From NCBI GenBank assembly GCA_900540905.1, contig UQHR01000002.1, forward strand, positions 60,968 to 124,967: a DNA stretch of 64,000 bases, read 5' to 3'. Origin of the DNA: an uncultured Collinsella sp. (GTDB taxonomy: Bacteria; Actinomycetota; Coriobacteriia; Coriobacteriales; Coriobacteriaceae). This document shows positions 9,277 to 17,919 of the stretch, in pieces. Position 1 is the first letter of the stretch, and the number at the start of each line of letters is the position of its first letter. The notes beneath the pieces are model-generated. The model searched no databases, had not been told where the DNA came from, and worked only from the letters and a program-made list of their open reading frames with translations. The translations under genes and the position numbers were made by a program.

Positions 9277-9277
9277 C

Positions 9278-9814
9278 TTAGATCTCCATGACCTCGGCTT
9301 CTTTTTCCTTCAGAAGCTCCTCGACCTTGGCGACATACTCATCAGTGTGCTTCTGGACCTTGGCCTGCTCGCGACGGACATCGTCCTCGGTGAGCTCCTC
9401 ATCGCGCTCGAGCTTGTTGTTGAAGTCGCGACGGATGTTACGGATAGACACCTTGGCCTGCTCGGCGTACTCGCGGCACTCCTTGACGAGCTCGCGACGG
9501 CGCTCCTCGGTGGGAGCCGGGAACGGCAGACGAACGACGGTGCCATCGGAGTTGGGGGTAATACCCAGATCGGAAGCGCCGATGGCCTTGACGATAGCGT
9601 TGATAAGTGCCTTGTCCCACGGCTCGATGAGCAGCATGTGGGCCTCGGGGGTCTTGACGGCGGCAATCTGCGTGACCGGCGTGGGAACACCGTAATAATC
9701 GACGGTGATGTCGGACAGAATGTTGGCATTGGCGCGGCCGGTACGGACCTTGGAGAAGTTATGCTTGAGGGACTCGAGCGACTTGTCCATATGGGCGGTG
9801 ATGTTCTCTGCCAT
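9278..9814 (-). CDS. frr: Ribosome recycling factor
   Basis: This 178-residue protein splits post-termination ribosomes together with EF-G. The long helical bundle includes KVRTGRANANIL near residue 22 and the C-terminal VRREQAKVQKHTDEYVAKVEEL. The ATG at 9814 follows GGAGGATTAAGC, two bases after the pyrH stop. The pyrH-frr-uppS-cdsA-dxr order matches many bacteria. Confidence 0.97.
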   Translation of the reverse strand: MAENITAHMDKSLESLKHNFSKVRTGRANANILSDITVDYYGVPTPVTQIAAVKTPEAHMLLIEPWDKALINAIVKAIGASDLGITPNSDGTVVRLPFPAPTEERRRELVKECREYAEQAKVSIRNIRRDFNNKLERDEELTEDDVRREQAKVQKHTDEYVAKVEELLKEKEAEVMEI

Positions 9815-9816
9815 GC

Positions 9817-10539
9817 TTAATCCTCCTGATAGACGAGCGTGCCGACGGGCTCACCCGCGAGCGCGCGCTTGACGGTGTCCTCGCCATCGATGTTGAGGAC
9901 CAAAATCGGCATACGGTTGTCCTGGCACAGTGCCGTAGCCGTGGAATCCATAACCTGCAGACCGCGGACGAGCACCTCGTGATAGGTAATCTTGTCAAAA
10001 CGGACGGCGTCGGCGCACTTGACGGGATCCTTGTCGTAGATGCCGTCAACCTTGGTGGCTTTAATCAGAATCTCGGCGCCGATCTCGCACGCACGAAGAG
10101 CCGCGGCGGTGTCGGTCGTAAAGTACGGATTGCCCGAACCGGCGGCAAAGATAACGACGTTGCCCTTGGAAAGGTGGTTGATGGCGCGACGGCGAATATA
10201 GGGCTCGCAGATCTCGTTCATCTGGATAGCGCTCATAACGCGGCAGGGAACATCGTTGTGCTCGAAGGCATCCTGCAGGGCGAGCGCGTTCATAACGGTT
10301 GCCAGCATGCCCATGTAGTCGGCCTGAGCACGCTCCATGCCACCGGCAGCGCCGGCCATGCCGCGGAAAATATTGCCGCCGCCGACAACGACGCCGACCT
10401 CATGGCCAACGGCGAGCAGCTCCTTGACCTGTTTGGCAAGATGGTCGGTAACCTTGGGGTCGATGCCATACTGGCCGTCGCCCATCAGTGCTTCGCCAGA
10501 AAGCTTAAGAAGCACGCGTTTATATCGGATGTCGGACAA
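9817..10539 (-). CDS. pyrH: Uridylate kinase
   Basis: A bacterial-type UMP kinase of the amino acid kinase fold, converting UMP to UDP. It has 240 residues, with KLSGEALMG at the N-terminus, VVGGGNIFRG near 50 and AAGSGNPYFTTDTAAALRA near 140. The start is a TTG at 10539 with AAGGAGG six bases upstream, giving MSDIRYKR. It opens the second transcription unit after the tsf terminator. Confidence 0.96.
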   Translation of the reverse strand: MSDIRYKRVLLKLSGEALMGDGQYGIDPKVTDHLAKQVKELLAVGHEVGVVVGGGNIFRGMAGAAGGMERAQADYMGMLATVMNALALQDAFEHNDVPCRVMSAIQMNEICEPYIRRRAINHLSKGNVVIFAAGSGNPYFTTDTAAALRACEIGAEILIKATKVDGIYDKDPVKCADAVRFDKITYHEVLVRGLQVMDSTATALCQDNRMPILVLNIDGEDTVKRALAGEPVGTLVYQED

Positions 10540-10599
10540 AGCGATCCTCCTTTAGATTGAACTCTCAACATTCTATCAAAGGCTCTAAGAAGAGCCATG

Positions 10600-10633
10600 A
10601 AAAAGCAGGCTGTGAGTAAAACCCACAGCCTGC
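10600..10633 (-). terminator. Intrinsic terminator after tsf
   Basis: The stem GCAGGCTGTG (10605-10614) pairs with CACAGCCTGC (10624-10633). On the minus strand it is followed by TTTTTCA. It separates rpsB-tsf from the pyrH unit. Confidence 0.88.
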
Positions 10634-10657
10634 TCATTACCAGCTACAAGAGCTTAT

Positions 10658-11527
10658 TTACTCGCCACGAACCAGACGGTCAAAGGCAACGACGGTAATG
10701 GTGTCGCCGAGCTCCTTGGAGACCTGCTCAGCGTACTTCTTGATGGTGAGGGAGCTGTCCTTGATGAACTCCTGCTCGGTGAGCACGGACTGCTTGTAGA
10801 ACTTCTCCAGACGGCCGACAGCCATCTTCTCCTGGATAGCCTCGGGCTTACCGGACTCGGCAGCCTGAGCCATGTAGATCTGCTTCTCGTGCTCGACGGT
10901 CTCGGCCGGAACCTGATCGCGGGTAGCACAGATCGGGGCGACGGCGGCAACCTGAAGGGCAACGTCGTGAGCGAAGGTCTTGAAGGACTCAGCCTGAGCG
11001 GTCTCGGCCTTCTCGAAGGCGAACTCGACGAGGACGCCGATCTTACCACCCATGTGGATGTAAGAAGCGAGCGCGCCGTTCTCAGCCTTGCGAGCAGCGA
11101 AGCGGGAGATCTTCATGTTCTCGCCCATGATGTGAATCATCTCGGTGAGCTCGGAGGAAACGGTCTCCTCGCCCATCGGCTTCTCGAGCAGAGCGTCGAC
11201 GTCAGCAGGCTCGGTGGTAGCGACAACCTCAGCGACCTTGGAAGCAAAGCCGGTGAACTTGGCGTTGGAGCCAACGAAGTCGGTCTCGCAGGAGAGCTCG
11301 AGCAGAGCGCCGGTCTTGCCATCCTCGGAGACGAACGCGGCGACAGCGCCCTCGTTGGTCTCACGGCCAGCCTTCTTGGCAGCCTTGGCAAGGCCGTTCT
11401 TACGCAGAACGTCGACAGCGGCGTCCATGTCGCCGTCAGCCTCGACGAGAGCCTTCTTGCACTCCATCATCGGGGAGTCGGTCATCTCGCGGAGCTGCTT
11501 AACCATAGCGGCGGTAATCTGGGCCAT
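10658..11527 (-). CDS. tsf: Elongation factor Ts
   Basis: The nucleotide exchange factor for EF-Tu. The N-terminal UBA-like domain (MAQITAAMVKQLREMT, then MMECKKALVEA) and the following dimerisation core are clear. An upstream in-frame codon at 11542 would add five residues, but the AAAGGA site nine bases before the ATG at 11527 fits the MAQIT start, giving 289 residues. It follows rpsB by 45 bases, the standard pairing. Confidence 0.97.
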   Translation of the reverse strand: MAQITAAMVKQLREMTDSPMMECKKALVEADGDMDAAVDVLRKNGLAKAAKKAGRETNEGAVAAFVSEDGKTGALLELSCETDFVGSNAKFTGFASKVAEVVATTEPADVDALLEKPMGEETVSSELTEMIHIMGENMKISRFAARKAENGALASYIHMGGKIGVLVEFAFEKAETAQAESFKTFAHDVALQVAAVAPICATRDQVPAETVEHEKQIYMAQAAESGKPEAIQEKMAVGRLEKFYKQSVLTEQEFIKDSSLTIKKYAEQVSKELGDTITVVAFDRLVRGE

Positions 11528-11572
11528 TGTGGTTCCTTTCAAAGAGATGAAAAAGAATTAACTAAGACTGAT

Positions 11573-12301
11573 TTACTCGGCCTTGGGCTCAGCGGCCATC
11601 TCGGCCTCGGAGACCTGCTCCTTGCCGGAGCCAGCGAGGCAGGCGTCAGCCATGAGCTCGCACATAAGGGTGACAGCGGAGATAGCGTCATCGTTGCAGG
11701 GGATGCCGTACTCGACCTCGTCGGGATCGGAGTTGGTGTCGATCAGGGCGACGACGGGGATGTTCAGGCGCTGGGCCTCCTTGATGGCGTTCTCCTCGCG
11801 CTTGGTGTCGATGACGAAGAGAGCCTGGGGCAGACCCTTCATGTCGCGGGCGCCACCGAGGTTGGTCTGGAGCTTAGTGAGCTCCTTGCCGAGAACAGCC
11901 TGCTCCTTCTTGGGCAGAACAGCCATGCGGCCGTCCTCGACCATAGCCTCGAGCTCCTCCATGCGGTTGATGCGGGAGCGGATGGTGACGAAGTTGGTCA
12001 GCATACCGCCGAGCCAACGCTGGTTGATGTAAGGCATGTTGGCGCGCTCAGCAGCGTTCTTGACGGCCTCCTGAGCCTGCTTCTTGGTGCCGACGAACAG
12101 CACGTTGCCACCCTTGGCGACGTTCTTGACGAAGGTGTAGGCCTGGTCGGCGTCGAGGATGGTCTGCTTGAGGTCAAGGATATAGATGCCGTTGCGCTCA
12201 CCGAAGATGAACGGCTTCATCTTGGGGTTCCAGCGACGGGTCTGGTGACCGAAGTGGCAGCCGGCCTCGAGCAGGGTGCGGATATTAATCTTGGTAGCCA
12301 T
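11573..12301 (-). CDS. rpsB: 30S ribosomal protein S2
   Basis: A 242-residue S2 protein, with LLEAGCHFGHQTRRWNPKM at the N-terminus, the LKQTILDADQAY region and the conserved PVVALIDTNSDP near residue 170. A 20-residue acidic, alanine-rich tail ends the protein. AGGAGG lies six bases before the ATG. A strong promoter and a leader of about 135 bases precede it. Confidence 0.98.
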   Translation of the reverse strand: MATKINIRTLLEAGCHFGHQTRRWNPKMKPFIFGERNGIYILDLKQTILDADQAYTFVKNVAKGGNVLFVGTKKQAQEAVKNAAERANMPYINQRWLGGMLTNFVTIRSRINRMEELEAMVEDGRMAVLPKKEQAVLGKELTKLQTNLGGARDMKGLPQALFVIDTKREENAIKEAQRLNIPVVALIDTNSDPDEVEYGIPCNDDAISAVTLMCELMADACLAGSGKEQVSEAEMAAEPKAE

Positions 12302-12442
12302 GTTAAACCTCCTGTGGTTTGCCTCCGCGCGGGGTCATCCTCCAAAACCAACCCGGACATGTGCTACCAAAGCCCGGGCACCACGGTATGAAGTAGCCGC
12401 GCGTGCGTGATAAAAACATGTTGCCGTGAAGCAACCCGATGA

Positions 12443-12471
12443 ATGATAGCAGGAATGCTTCTTCCTGCCAA
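12443..12471 (-). promoter_or_regulatory. Sigma-70-type promoter of rpsB-tsf
   Basis: On the minus strand a -35 TTGGCA (12471-12466) and a -10 TATCAT (12448-12443) are separated by exactly 17 bases; each matches the consensus at five of six positions. Predicted start is near 12436, leaving about 135 untranslated bases before rpsB. That leader contains several GC-rich self-complementary stretches such as GCCCGGGC and could hold an S2 autoregulatory structure, which I cannot assign to a known family. Confidence 0.75.
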
Positions 12472-12520
12472 CCCGCAATCAAAACCACACACCTGAGTGC
12501 GGCGCGGGACGTCCCAGCAA

Positions 12521-13441
12521 CTATTCGCCGCGGGGATGGGCTTGAGCCACAGCCCGCTTAAGCCGATCGGGTGTGAGATGCGTGTAGATCTGCGTCGTGG
12601 ACAGGCTCGCATGACCCAGCAGCTCTTGGACCGAGCGCAGGTCCGCACCGCCCTCGAGCAAGTCGGTCGCAAAGGTATGGCGCATCGCATGCGGGGCGAT
12701 GTCGGCCGGAATGCCGGCGAGCGTCGCCAGCGTATGGAACCGCCGCCGGAGCATGGCGGCGCTCATGCGATTGCCGCGCGCCGATATAAGCAGCGGATGC
12801 GGCCCGGTGGCGGGGTCACGGCGCTTTGCCTGAGCGAGCAACACCGGCCTCCCCTCCTCAATATAGAAACGAGTCACCTCGAGCGCACGACGATACAGGG
12901 GGACGATACGTTCTTTGCTCCCCTTGCCCCACAGGCGCAGCGTGCGCTCGGACCATGAGATGGATTCCACATTGAGCGCCGCAAGCTCTGAGATGCGGGC
13001 ACCCGAGGCATAGAGCAACTCGAGCATCGTCGCATCGCGCAGTCCCGCGGGTGTTGAGGTATCGGGGGCTTTGAGGAGTGCCTCCACCTGTTGAGTCGTA
13101 AGGACGCCCGGCAGGTCGCGCGGCAGCTTGGGCGATGCGATCGCCGAGACCGCATCGCCCTCGACAATCCCCTCGACAGCCATCCACCGATAGAGTGAGC
13201 GAATGGCAGACAGGTGTGCCGCAAGGGTCCGAGCCGCCACCTGGCCACGCGACAGCTCGGCCAAATAGGAACGAACGGTCCGTACGTCGGCGGCGCGAGC
13301 GTCGATGCCCTCGCGTTCGCACCACGCAGCAAAGCGCTCCAGCCTCGAGCCATAGGCCGTCACCGTGTTGGGAGAAAGTCCCTCGACGCGTGCGATATAG
13401 GCGATAAACGAGTCGACGGTGTCGTACAGGTCAAAGGCTAT
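12521..13441 (-). CDS. xerC: Tyrosine recombinase XerC-type
   Basis: A site-specific recombinase that, with a partner, would resolve chromosome dimers. The C-terminal catalytic domain has the Arg of ASGARISEL, the H-x-x-R of HAMRHTFATDLL, the second His in LLGHASLSTTQ and the nucleophile Tyr in IYTHL. The SAM-like core-binding domain begins with a DSFIAYIARVEGLSPNT segment, but the first canonical start is a GTG at 13363 inside that conserved block. The coordinates here run to an AUA at 13441 that overlaps the trmFO stop and has GGAGG nine bases upstream (see findings). Placement directly after trmFO matches the trmFO-xerC order of Firmicutes and argues against a phage integrase. Confidence 0.85.
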   Translation of the reverse strand: MAFDLYDTVDSFIAYIARVEGLSPNTVTAYGSRLERFAAWCEREGIDARAADVRTVRSYLAELSRGQVAARTLAAHLSAIRSLYRWMAVEGIVEGDAVSAIASPKLPRDLPGVLTTQQVEALLKAPDTSTPAGLRDATMLELLYASGARISELAALNVESISWSERTLRLWGKGSKERIVPLYRRALEVTRFYIEEGRPVLLAQAKRRDPATGPHPLLISARGNRMSAAMLRRRFHTLATLAGIPADIAPHAMRHTFATDLLEGGADLRSVQELLGHASLSTTQIYTHLTPDRLKRAVAQAHPRGE

Positions 13442-14775
13442 GACCGGTCGCCTCCAAACAGATCGGGGCGAGTGGCCAGATAGGCGTCAAGAGCCTCGAG
13501 CGCACGGTCCGCATAGGCCTGGTAGCGGTCGCGCTTGCTGCGGCGCTTACCATCCTCGAGTGGCGGCACCAGGCCAAAGTTGACATGCATGGGCTGATAG
13601 CCCACGGTGGCAGGATCGGTCGCATAGCCCACGAGCGCACCCAGGGCGCCCACGCGGGGCAACTCGACGGAATCGGCGCCGATAGCCTCTGCATAGGTGT
13701 TGAGCGCCGCGAGCAGACCGGTCGCCACGGCTTCCATGTACCCCTCGGTGCCGGTGATCTGACCGGCCAGGCGCACGCCGGTACCGGGCACGGCAAAGGT
13801 GCCATCGAGCACGTGCGGGGCGTCGACAAAGGTATTGCGGTGCATGACACCGTAGCGGAAGAACTCAGCGTTCTCCAGGCCCGGCACCATATGGAAGACG
13901 CGCTTCTGCTCGCCAAAGGTCAGGTTGGTCTGGAAGCCCACCAGGTTATAGGCGGTCTTCTCCTTGTTCTCGGCACGCAGCTGAATCGCCGCCCAAGGGC
14001 GACGTCCGGTACGCGGGTCGGTGAGGCCGACGGGCTTCATGGCGCCAAAGCGAATGGCGTCCTTGCCGGTGCGCGCAACCTCCTCGGCAGGCTGGCAGGC
14101 CTGGAACAGATCGCCGCCCTCAAAGTCCTTGAGCACCACGCGGTCGGCCGTGGTGAGCGCCTCGATAAAGGCCTCGTACTCCTCCTTGTTGAGCGGAGCG
14201 TTGAGATAGTCGCCGCTCCCCTGCTCCTCGTAGCGCGACTGCGAAAACAGCACGTCCATATCGAGCGTGGAGGCATCGACGATCGGCGCCGCGGCATCGA
14301 AGAACGCAAGGGCGTCGCCACCGACGAGCTTCATGACCTCTTCGCTCAGCGCCGGTGAACACAGCGGGCCCGCGGCAATGACCACGTGGCCCTCGGGGAT
14401 CTGGGTGACCTCGCCGTGAACGACCTCGATATTGGGGCGGGCGGCAACCTCAGCCTCGACGAGCTCGGAGAATGTAACACGGTCGACCGCCAGGGCGCCA
14501 CCAGCGGGAACAGCAGCGCGATGGGCGCAGTCGAGCAGGACTGAACCCATGCGCTCAAGCTCGGCCTTCAGCAAACCAGCCGCGGAATCCGGACGGGTCG
14601 ACTTAAACGAATTGGAGCAGACGAGCTCTGCCAGGTGATCGGTATGGTGAGCCGGGGAGCTCACCTGGGGGCGCATCTCGCACAGCTTTACGGCAAACCC
14701 GCGGTCTGCCAGCTGGATCGCGCATTCCGAACCCGCCAGACCGCCACCGATAACCGTCACCTGATCGAACTGCAT
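13438..14775 (-). CDS. trmFO: Methylenetetrahydrofolate-tRNA-(uracil-54) C5-methyltransferase
   Basis: A folate- and FAD-dependent enzyme that makes ribothymidine-54 in the tRNA T-loop. The FAD-binding GGGLAGSECAIQLA loop is at the N-terminus, with LVCSNSFKS near residue 55 and the conserved GYMEAVATGLLAA near the C-terminus. The ATG at 14775 has AAAGG nine bases upstream; the TTG two codons earlier is too close to that site. The length, 445 residues, is typical. It has the folate type rather than the SAM type of enzyme, as in many Gram-positives. Confidence 0.95.
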   Translation of the reverse strand: MQFDQVTVIGGGLAGSECAIQLADRGFAVKLCEMRPQVSSPAHHTDHLAELVCSNSFKSTRPDSAAGLLKAELERMGSVLLDCAHRAAVPAGGALAVDRVTFSELVEAEVAARPNIEVVHGEVTQIPEGHVVIAAGPLCSPALSEEVMKLVGGDALAFFDAAAPIVDASTLDMDVLFSQSRYEEQGSGDYLNAPLNKEEYEAFIEALTTADRVVLKDFEGGDLFQACQPAEEVARTGKDAIRFGAMKPVGLTDPRTGRRPWAAIQLRAENKEKTAYNLVGFQTNLTFGEQKRVFHMVPGLENAEFFRYGVMHRNTFVDAPHVLDGTFAVPGTGVRLAGQITGTEGYMEAVATGLLAALNTYAEAIGADSVELPRVGALGALVGYATDPATVGYQPMHVNFGLVPPLEDGKRRSKRDRYQAYADRALEALDAYLATRPDLFGGDRS

Positions 14776-14789
14776 CTGCAAACACCTTT

Positions 14790-15725
14790 CTAATTGACAC
14801 GTTTTCCATTGTGACCGAAGGGCGTCTGGGCGTGAAGGGCAAACTTGGAGGGCGCATACCTTCCATCCATCATGCGCTCGATAAGGCCCTCGAGTTCAAG
14901 CGAACCCAAGAGTTTGAGTACGCCGACAGCATCGAGTGAGACGAGCGCCGCGATGTCGTCGACCTTGAGCGGCGAGGCGATGAGCGCATGCATCACGGTC
15001 TGCTGTGTTGGATTCAGGTCGGCAATGCCGGGAGCATCGGGGCGCGAGTAGCGCAGGGTGCCGTATATGCGAGAGATAGCCATCTCGATGGACTCCTCGT
15101 CGACAATGCAGCAGGCACCGTTCGCAATGAGGTAATTCGTGCCACGCGACTCGGGCGATAGGATCGACCCCGGCACGGCAAGAAGTTCGCGCCCCAAATC
15201 CATAGCAGCCTCGGCTGTAGAAAACGTCCCGGAAGGCATACCCGCCTCGGATACAAAGAGGGCTTGCGACAGGGCCGCGATCACGCGATTGCGACGCGGA
15301 AAGGCAAACTTGCGCGGACCCATGCCCCACGGAGAGATCGACACGACCGCGCCGCCCGTATCGAGCGTGCGCGTAATAAGCCCCGCGCTCGAACGCGGGT
15401 AGACCACGTCGGCGCCCGTCCCCAGCACCACGACGTGTTTGCCGCCGGCGTTGACCGCAGCCCAACCCGAGGCCTGGTCACAACCGACCGCACCGCCCGA
15501 AACTACCGTCACTCCCGCCTCAACCGCCACCTTCGCCGCAAGCTCTGCCACGGCAAGACCATACGGCGAGGCCTTTCGCGCACCGATGATGGAGAGCGCG
15601 GGCGTCGAAAGCGCCTCGGGGTTGCCGCGCACATAGAGCGTCTGAGGTACATCAGAAAGCTCCAAAACGGTCTCGGGATACAACGCGTCACCTGGATGCA
15701 GCTCGAAGGTCCCCTCAGCCATCAT
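14790..15725 (-). CDS. dprA: DNA processing protein DprA
   Basis: DprA protects incoming single-stranded DNA and loads RecA during natural transformation. The Rossmann-like core has SIIGARKASPYG, VSGGAVGCDQASGWAA, PRRNRVIAALS and SRGTNYLIANGA. A winged-helix-like domain follows from about residue 240. The usual N-terminal SAM-like domain is missing, since only about 15 residues precede the core. The start is the ATG at 15725 (an adjacent ATG at 15722 is equally possible), overlapping the comM stop with GGAGG five to eight bases upstream. Confidence 0.93.
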   Translation of the reverse strand: MMAEGTFELHPGDALYPETVLELSDVPQTLYVRGNPEALSTPALSIIGARKASPYGLAVAELAAKVAVEAGVTVVSGGAVGCDQASGWAAVNAGGKHVVVLGTGADVVYPRSSAGLITRTLDTGGAVVSISPWGMGPRKFAFPRRNRVIAALSQALFVSEAGMPSGTFSTAEAAMDLGRELLAVPGSILSPESRGTNYLIANGACCIVDEESIEMAISRIYGTLRYSRPDAPGIADLNPTQQTVMHALIASPLKVDDIAALVSLDAVGVLKLLGSLELEGLIERMMDGRYAPSKFALHAQTPFGHNGKRVN

Positions 15726-17245
15726 TGGTCCCTCCTTCCCTGGTACATCGCCGCCTCGAGCACGTGGTCCTGCGTCACCTGCTCGCTCTCGGCGACATCT
15801 GCGATCGTGCGCGCAATGCGAACAAGGCGCACGATGCCACGCCCTGTGAGATGCGTGCGCTTCGACAGGCCGAGCACACACTTCTCCGCCGCATCATCGA
15901 GCTCAAAGGTCGAAACGACGCCGTCAATGGACCGAGTCTCGTCATCCTCGGCCTCGGCATCCGCATCGTCCATGCGGGATTCGCGCCAAGCGCGAAAGGC
16001 GCGACCGCGCACAACGTAGTCACGTAACTCGGCCGACGACATGCCCTCCGCACCCTCGATAATCACTTGAGGGTCGGGACGGGTCACATCGATCATCATG
16101 TCGATACGGTCGGCCAAAGGACCGCGCAGTTTAGACCGATAGCGCTCGACCATCGCCGCCGAGCAGCGACACGGCACCTCGCGATCGCCCAAAAAGCCGC
16201 AGGGGCAGGGATTGCTCGCAGCCAGCAGCTGAAAGCGCGACGGGAAGGTAAAAGCCCCGTCGACGCGCACGATCCTCACGTAGCCGCGCTCGATGGGCTG
16301 ACGCAGCGTCTGCAGCACGCCAGTGGGAAACTCGGCAAGCTCGTCCAAAAAGAGCACGCCGCCACGAGCAAGGCTGATCTCACCCGGGTGCACCGGGCGC
16401 CCGCCGCCGATAAGGCCTGCGGTCGAAATACTGTGGTGGGGACTGCGGAAGGGGCGGTGCCCCGCCAACAAGCCATCAATGTTCTCACCCAAAACCGAAT
16501 GGATGCACAGTGCCTCCTGCTGATCCTCAACGGAAAGCTCGGGCAGGATGCCGGTCATACGGCGTGCGAGCATCGTCTTGCCCGATCCCGGAGACCCGAT
16601 CATGAGCAAGCCGAGTTCTCCTGCCGCCGCAAGCGCCATGCCGCGTTTAGCGACTTCCTGCCCCAGCACGTCTGCATAGTCGAGCTCGGGCTCAAAGGTC
16701 GCCTCGACACCCTCGGAATCCAAGTAGTGCCGTGCGGCATCGCCCATGCCGTGAGCAAGCTGAGACAGATGGTCGATAAAGCCGCAATCTACGCCCGCGA
16801 GTGGCACATGCTGGTCGGACCTGCCGGCGATAAAAGACAGCCCCATGTCGCGAGCCAATAGCTGAAACGCCACCTCGCCCTTGACGGGAAGCACCGTACC
16901 GTCCAGACCAAGCTCACCTGCGATAAGGCAGCGATCGAGGTTGTCACGGGGAATCTGCTCATCGGCCGCTAGAACCGCGATGGCGATGGGCAGGTCAAAG
17001 CCGCTACCGGTCTTGCGGATATCGCCGGGTGCCAGGTTAACGGTAATGCCCGAGCGCGGGATCTCGAACCCGGCGGAGCGCATCGCGCAGCGAATACGAC
17101 CGCGTGACTCCATCACCTCCATACTCGGAATGCCGAGCATCTGGATGCCCGGAACGCCACCGGCAAGCGAGACCTCGACCGTGACGTGAATCGCCTCGAC
17201 GCCGCGGATGCAGGCCGCGTGAACGGCAAACGTCTCGAACGCCAT
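15722..17245 (-). CDS. comM: ComM / YifB-type Mg-chelatase-like AAA+ ATPase
   Basis: A hexameric AAA+ helicase that drives branch migration during integration of transforming DNA. The N-terminal Lon-like domain (MAFETFAVHAACIRGVEA) is followed by the Walker A loop GSPGSGKTML at about residue 217, Walker B GVLFLDELAEF, the sensor ASNPCPCG with a cysteine cluster, and the C-terminal Mg-chelatase lid with TGRGIVRLVRIART. The ATG at 17245 shares a base with the yraN stop. At 507 residues it is essentially the E. coli length. An upstream extension of the frame lies inside yraN and has no similarity. Confidence 0.95.
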   Translation of the reverse strand: MAFETFAVHAACIRGVEAIHVTVEVSLAGGVPGIQMLGIPSMEVMESRGRIRCAMRSAGFEIPRSGITVNLAPGDIRKTGSGFDLPIAIAVLAADEQIPRDNLDRCLIAGELGLDGTVLPVKGEVAFQLLARDMGLSFIAGRSDQHVPLAGVDCGFIDHLSQLAHGMGDAARHYLDSEGVEATFEPELDYADVLGQEVAKRGMALAAAGELGLLMIGSPGSGKTMLARRMTGILPELSVEDQQEALCIHSVLGENIDGLLAGHRPFRSPHHSISTAGLIGGGRPVHPGEISLARGGVLFLDELAEFPTGVLQTLRQPIERGYVRIVRVDGAFTFPSRFQLLAASNPCPCGFLGDREVPCRCSAAMVERYRSKLRGPLADRIDMMIDVTRPDPQVIIEGAEGMSSAELRDYVVRGRAFRAWRESRMDDADAEAEDDETRSIDGVVSTFELDDAAEKCVLGLSKRTHLTGRGIVRLVRIARTIADVAESEQVTQDHVLEAAMYQGRRDQ

Positions 17246-17730
17246 CACGACACCTGCCAATCGAACGCGTTGTACTGGTGCTCGATCTCGGCGATATGCC
17301 CGCCGCGGATGGTGACACCCACAGCATCGAAGCGAATCGCCTTGAGCGGATAATGCTCCATGAGATAGCAGCTTGCGATGCGGCGGTAGCGGCGTTGCTT
17401 TTGGGCGTCCACGGCCTCCTCGGGAAAGACCCGCGTGGTGCAATCCAGGGCGACGCGTCTCGTCTTGACCTCGGCCATCACCACGACATCGTCGAGCTCA
17501 TCGAGCAGCACCAGATCGGCCTCGCCCTCGGTGCAACGATAGCCCTGCTCCAGCAAGGTGTAGCCGCGCTCGTTAAAGTAGTCGATGGTGATCAGCTCGC
17601 CCAGCATGCCTAGCTCGCGGGGACTGAGTCCCTTGATAAACTCGGGCGTCATCGCCCCGGAGTCGAGCTCGCCGTTTTCCCAACGCTCCTTGAGCTGCTG
17701 CGTCTTGCTCTTTTTGCTTGCGGCACTCAT
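17245..17730 (-). CDS. YraN family (UPF0102) endonuclease-fold protein
   Basis: A 161-residue protein with the YraN/UPF0102 core: LGELITIDYFNERGYTLLE, then GEADLVLLD and VMAEVKTRR, the E-x-K pattern of the restriction-endonuclease-like fold. About 40 extra residues precede the core, starting with the lysine- and serine-rich MSAASKKSK. The ATG at 17730 has AAGGAG seven bases upstream. The biochemical role of the family is not settled. Coupling to comM and dprA here suggests a DNA-processing role. Confidence 0.88.
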   Translation of the reverse strand: MSAASKKSKTQQLKERWENGELDSGAMTPEFIKGLSPRELGMLGELITIDYFNERGYTLLEQGYRCTEGEADLVLLDELDDVVVMAEVKTRRVALDCTTRVFPEEAVDAQKQRRYRRIASCYLMEHYPLKAIRFDAVGVTIRGGHIAEIEHQYNAFDWQVS

Positions 17731-17828
17731 GGAGTCTCCTTTCCCGCACACTGCATTGCCCCGATGATGAGGGCACCTTTCATGCGGGTAAGTACCGGAA
17801 GCAAACCAAAAGCTGACCAAATGCCGTC

Positions 17829-17870
17829 AAAAAACGGGCCGTACGCAACAATGGTGTTGCATACGGCCCG
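17829..17870 (-). terminator. Intrinsic terminator after rnhB
   Basis: A long stem (CGGGCCGTA at 17835 with TACGGCCCG ending 17870, plus an inner GCAACA/TGTTGC) is followed on the minus strand by TTTTTTG. Confidence 0.9.
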
Positions 17871-17919
17871 CTACCAGCAGGTTTATAAAACCCCAGAGGT
17901 CCATGTCTCCACAATTGGC

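Noticed and set aside
12521..13441. Phage or integron integrase
   Set aside because: The gene follows trmFO as xerC does in Firmicutes, with no att-like repeats, tRNA insertion or phage genes nearby.
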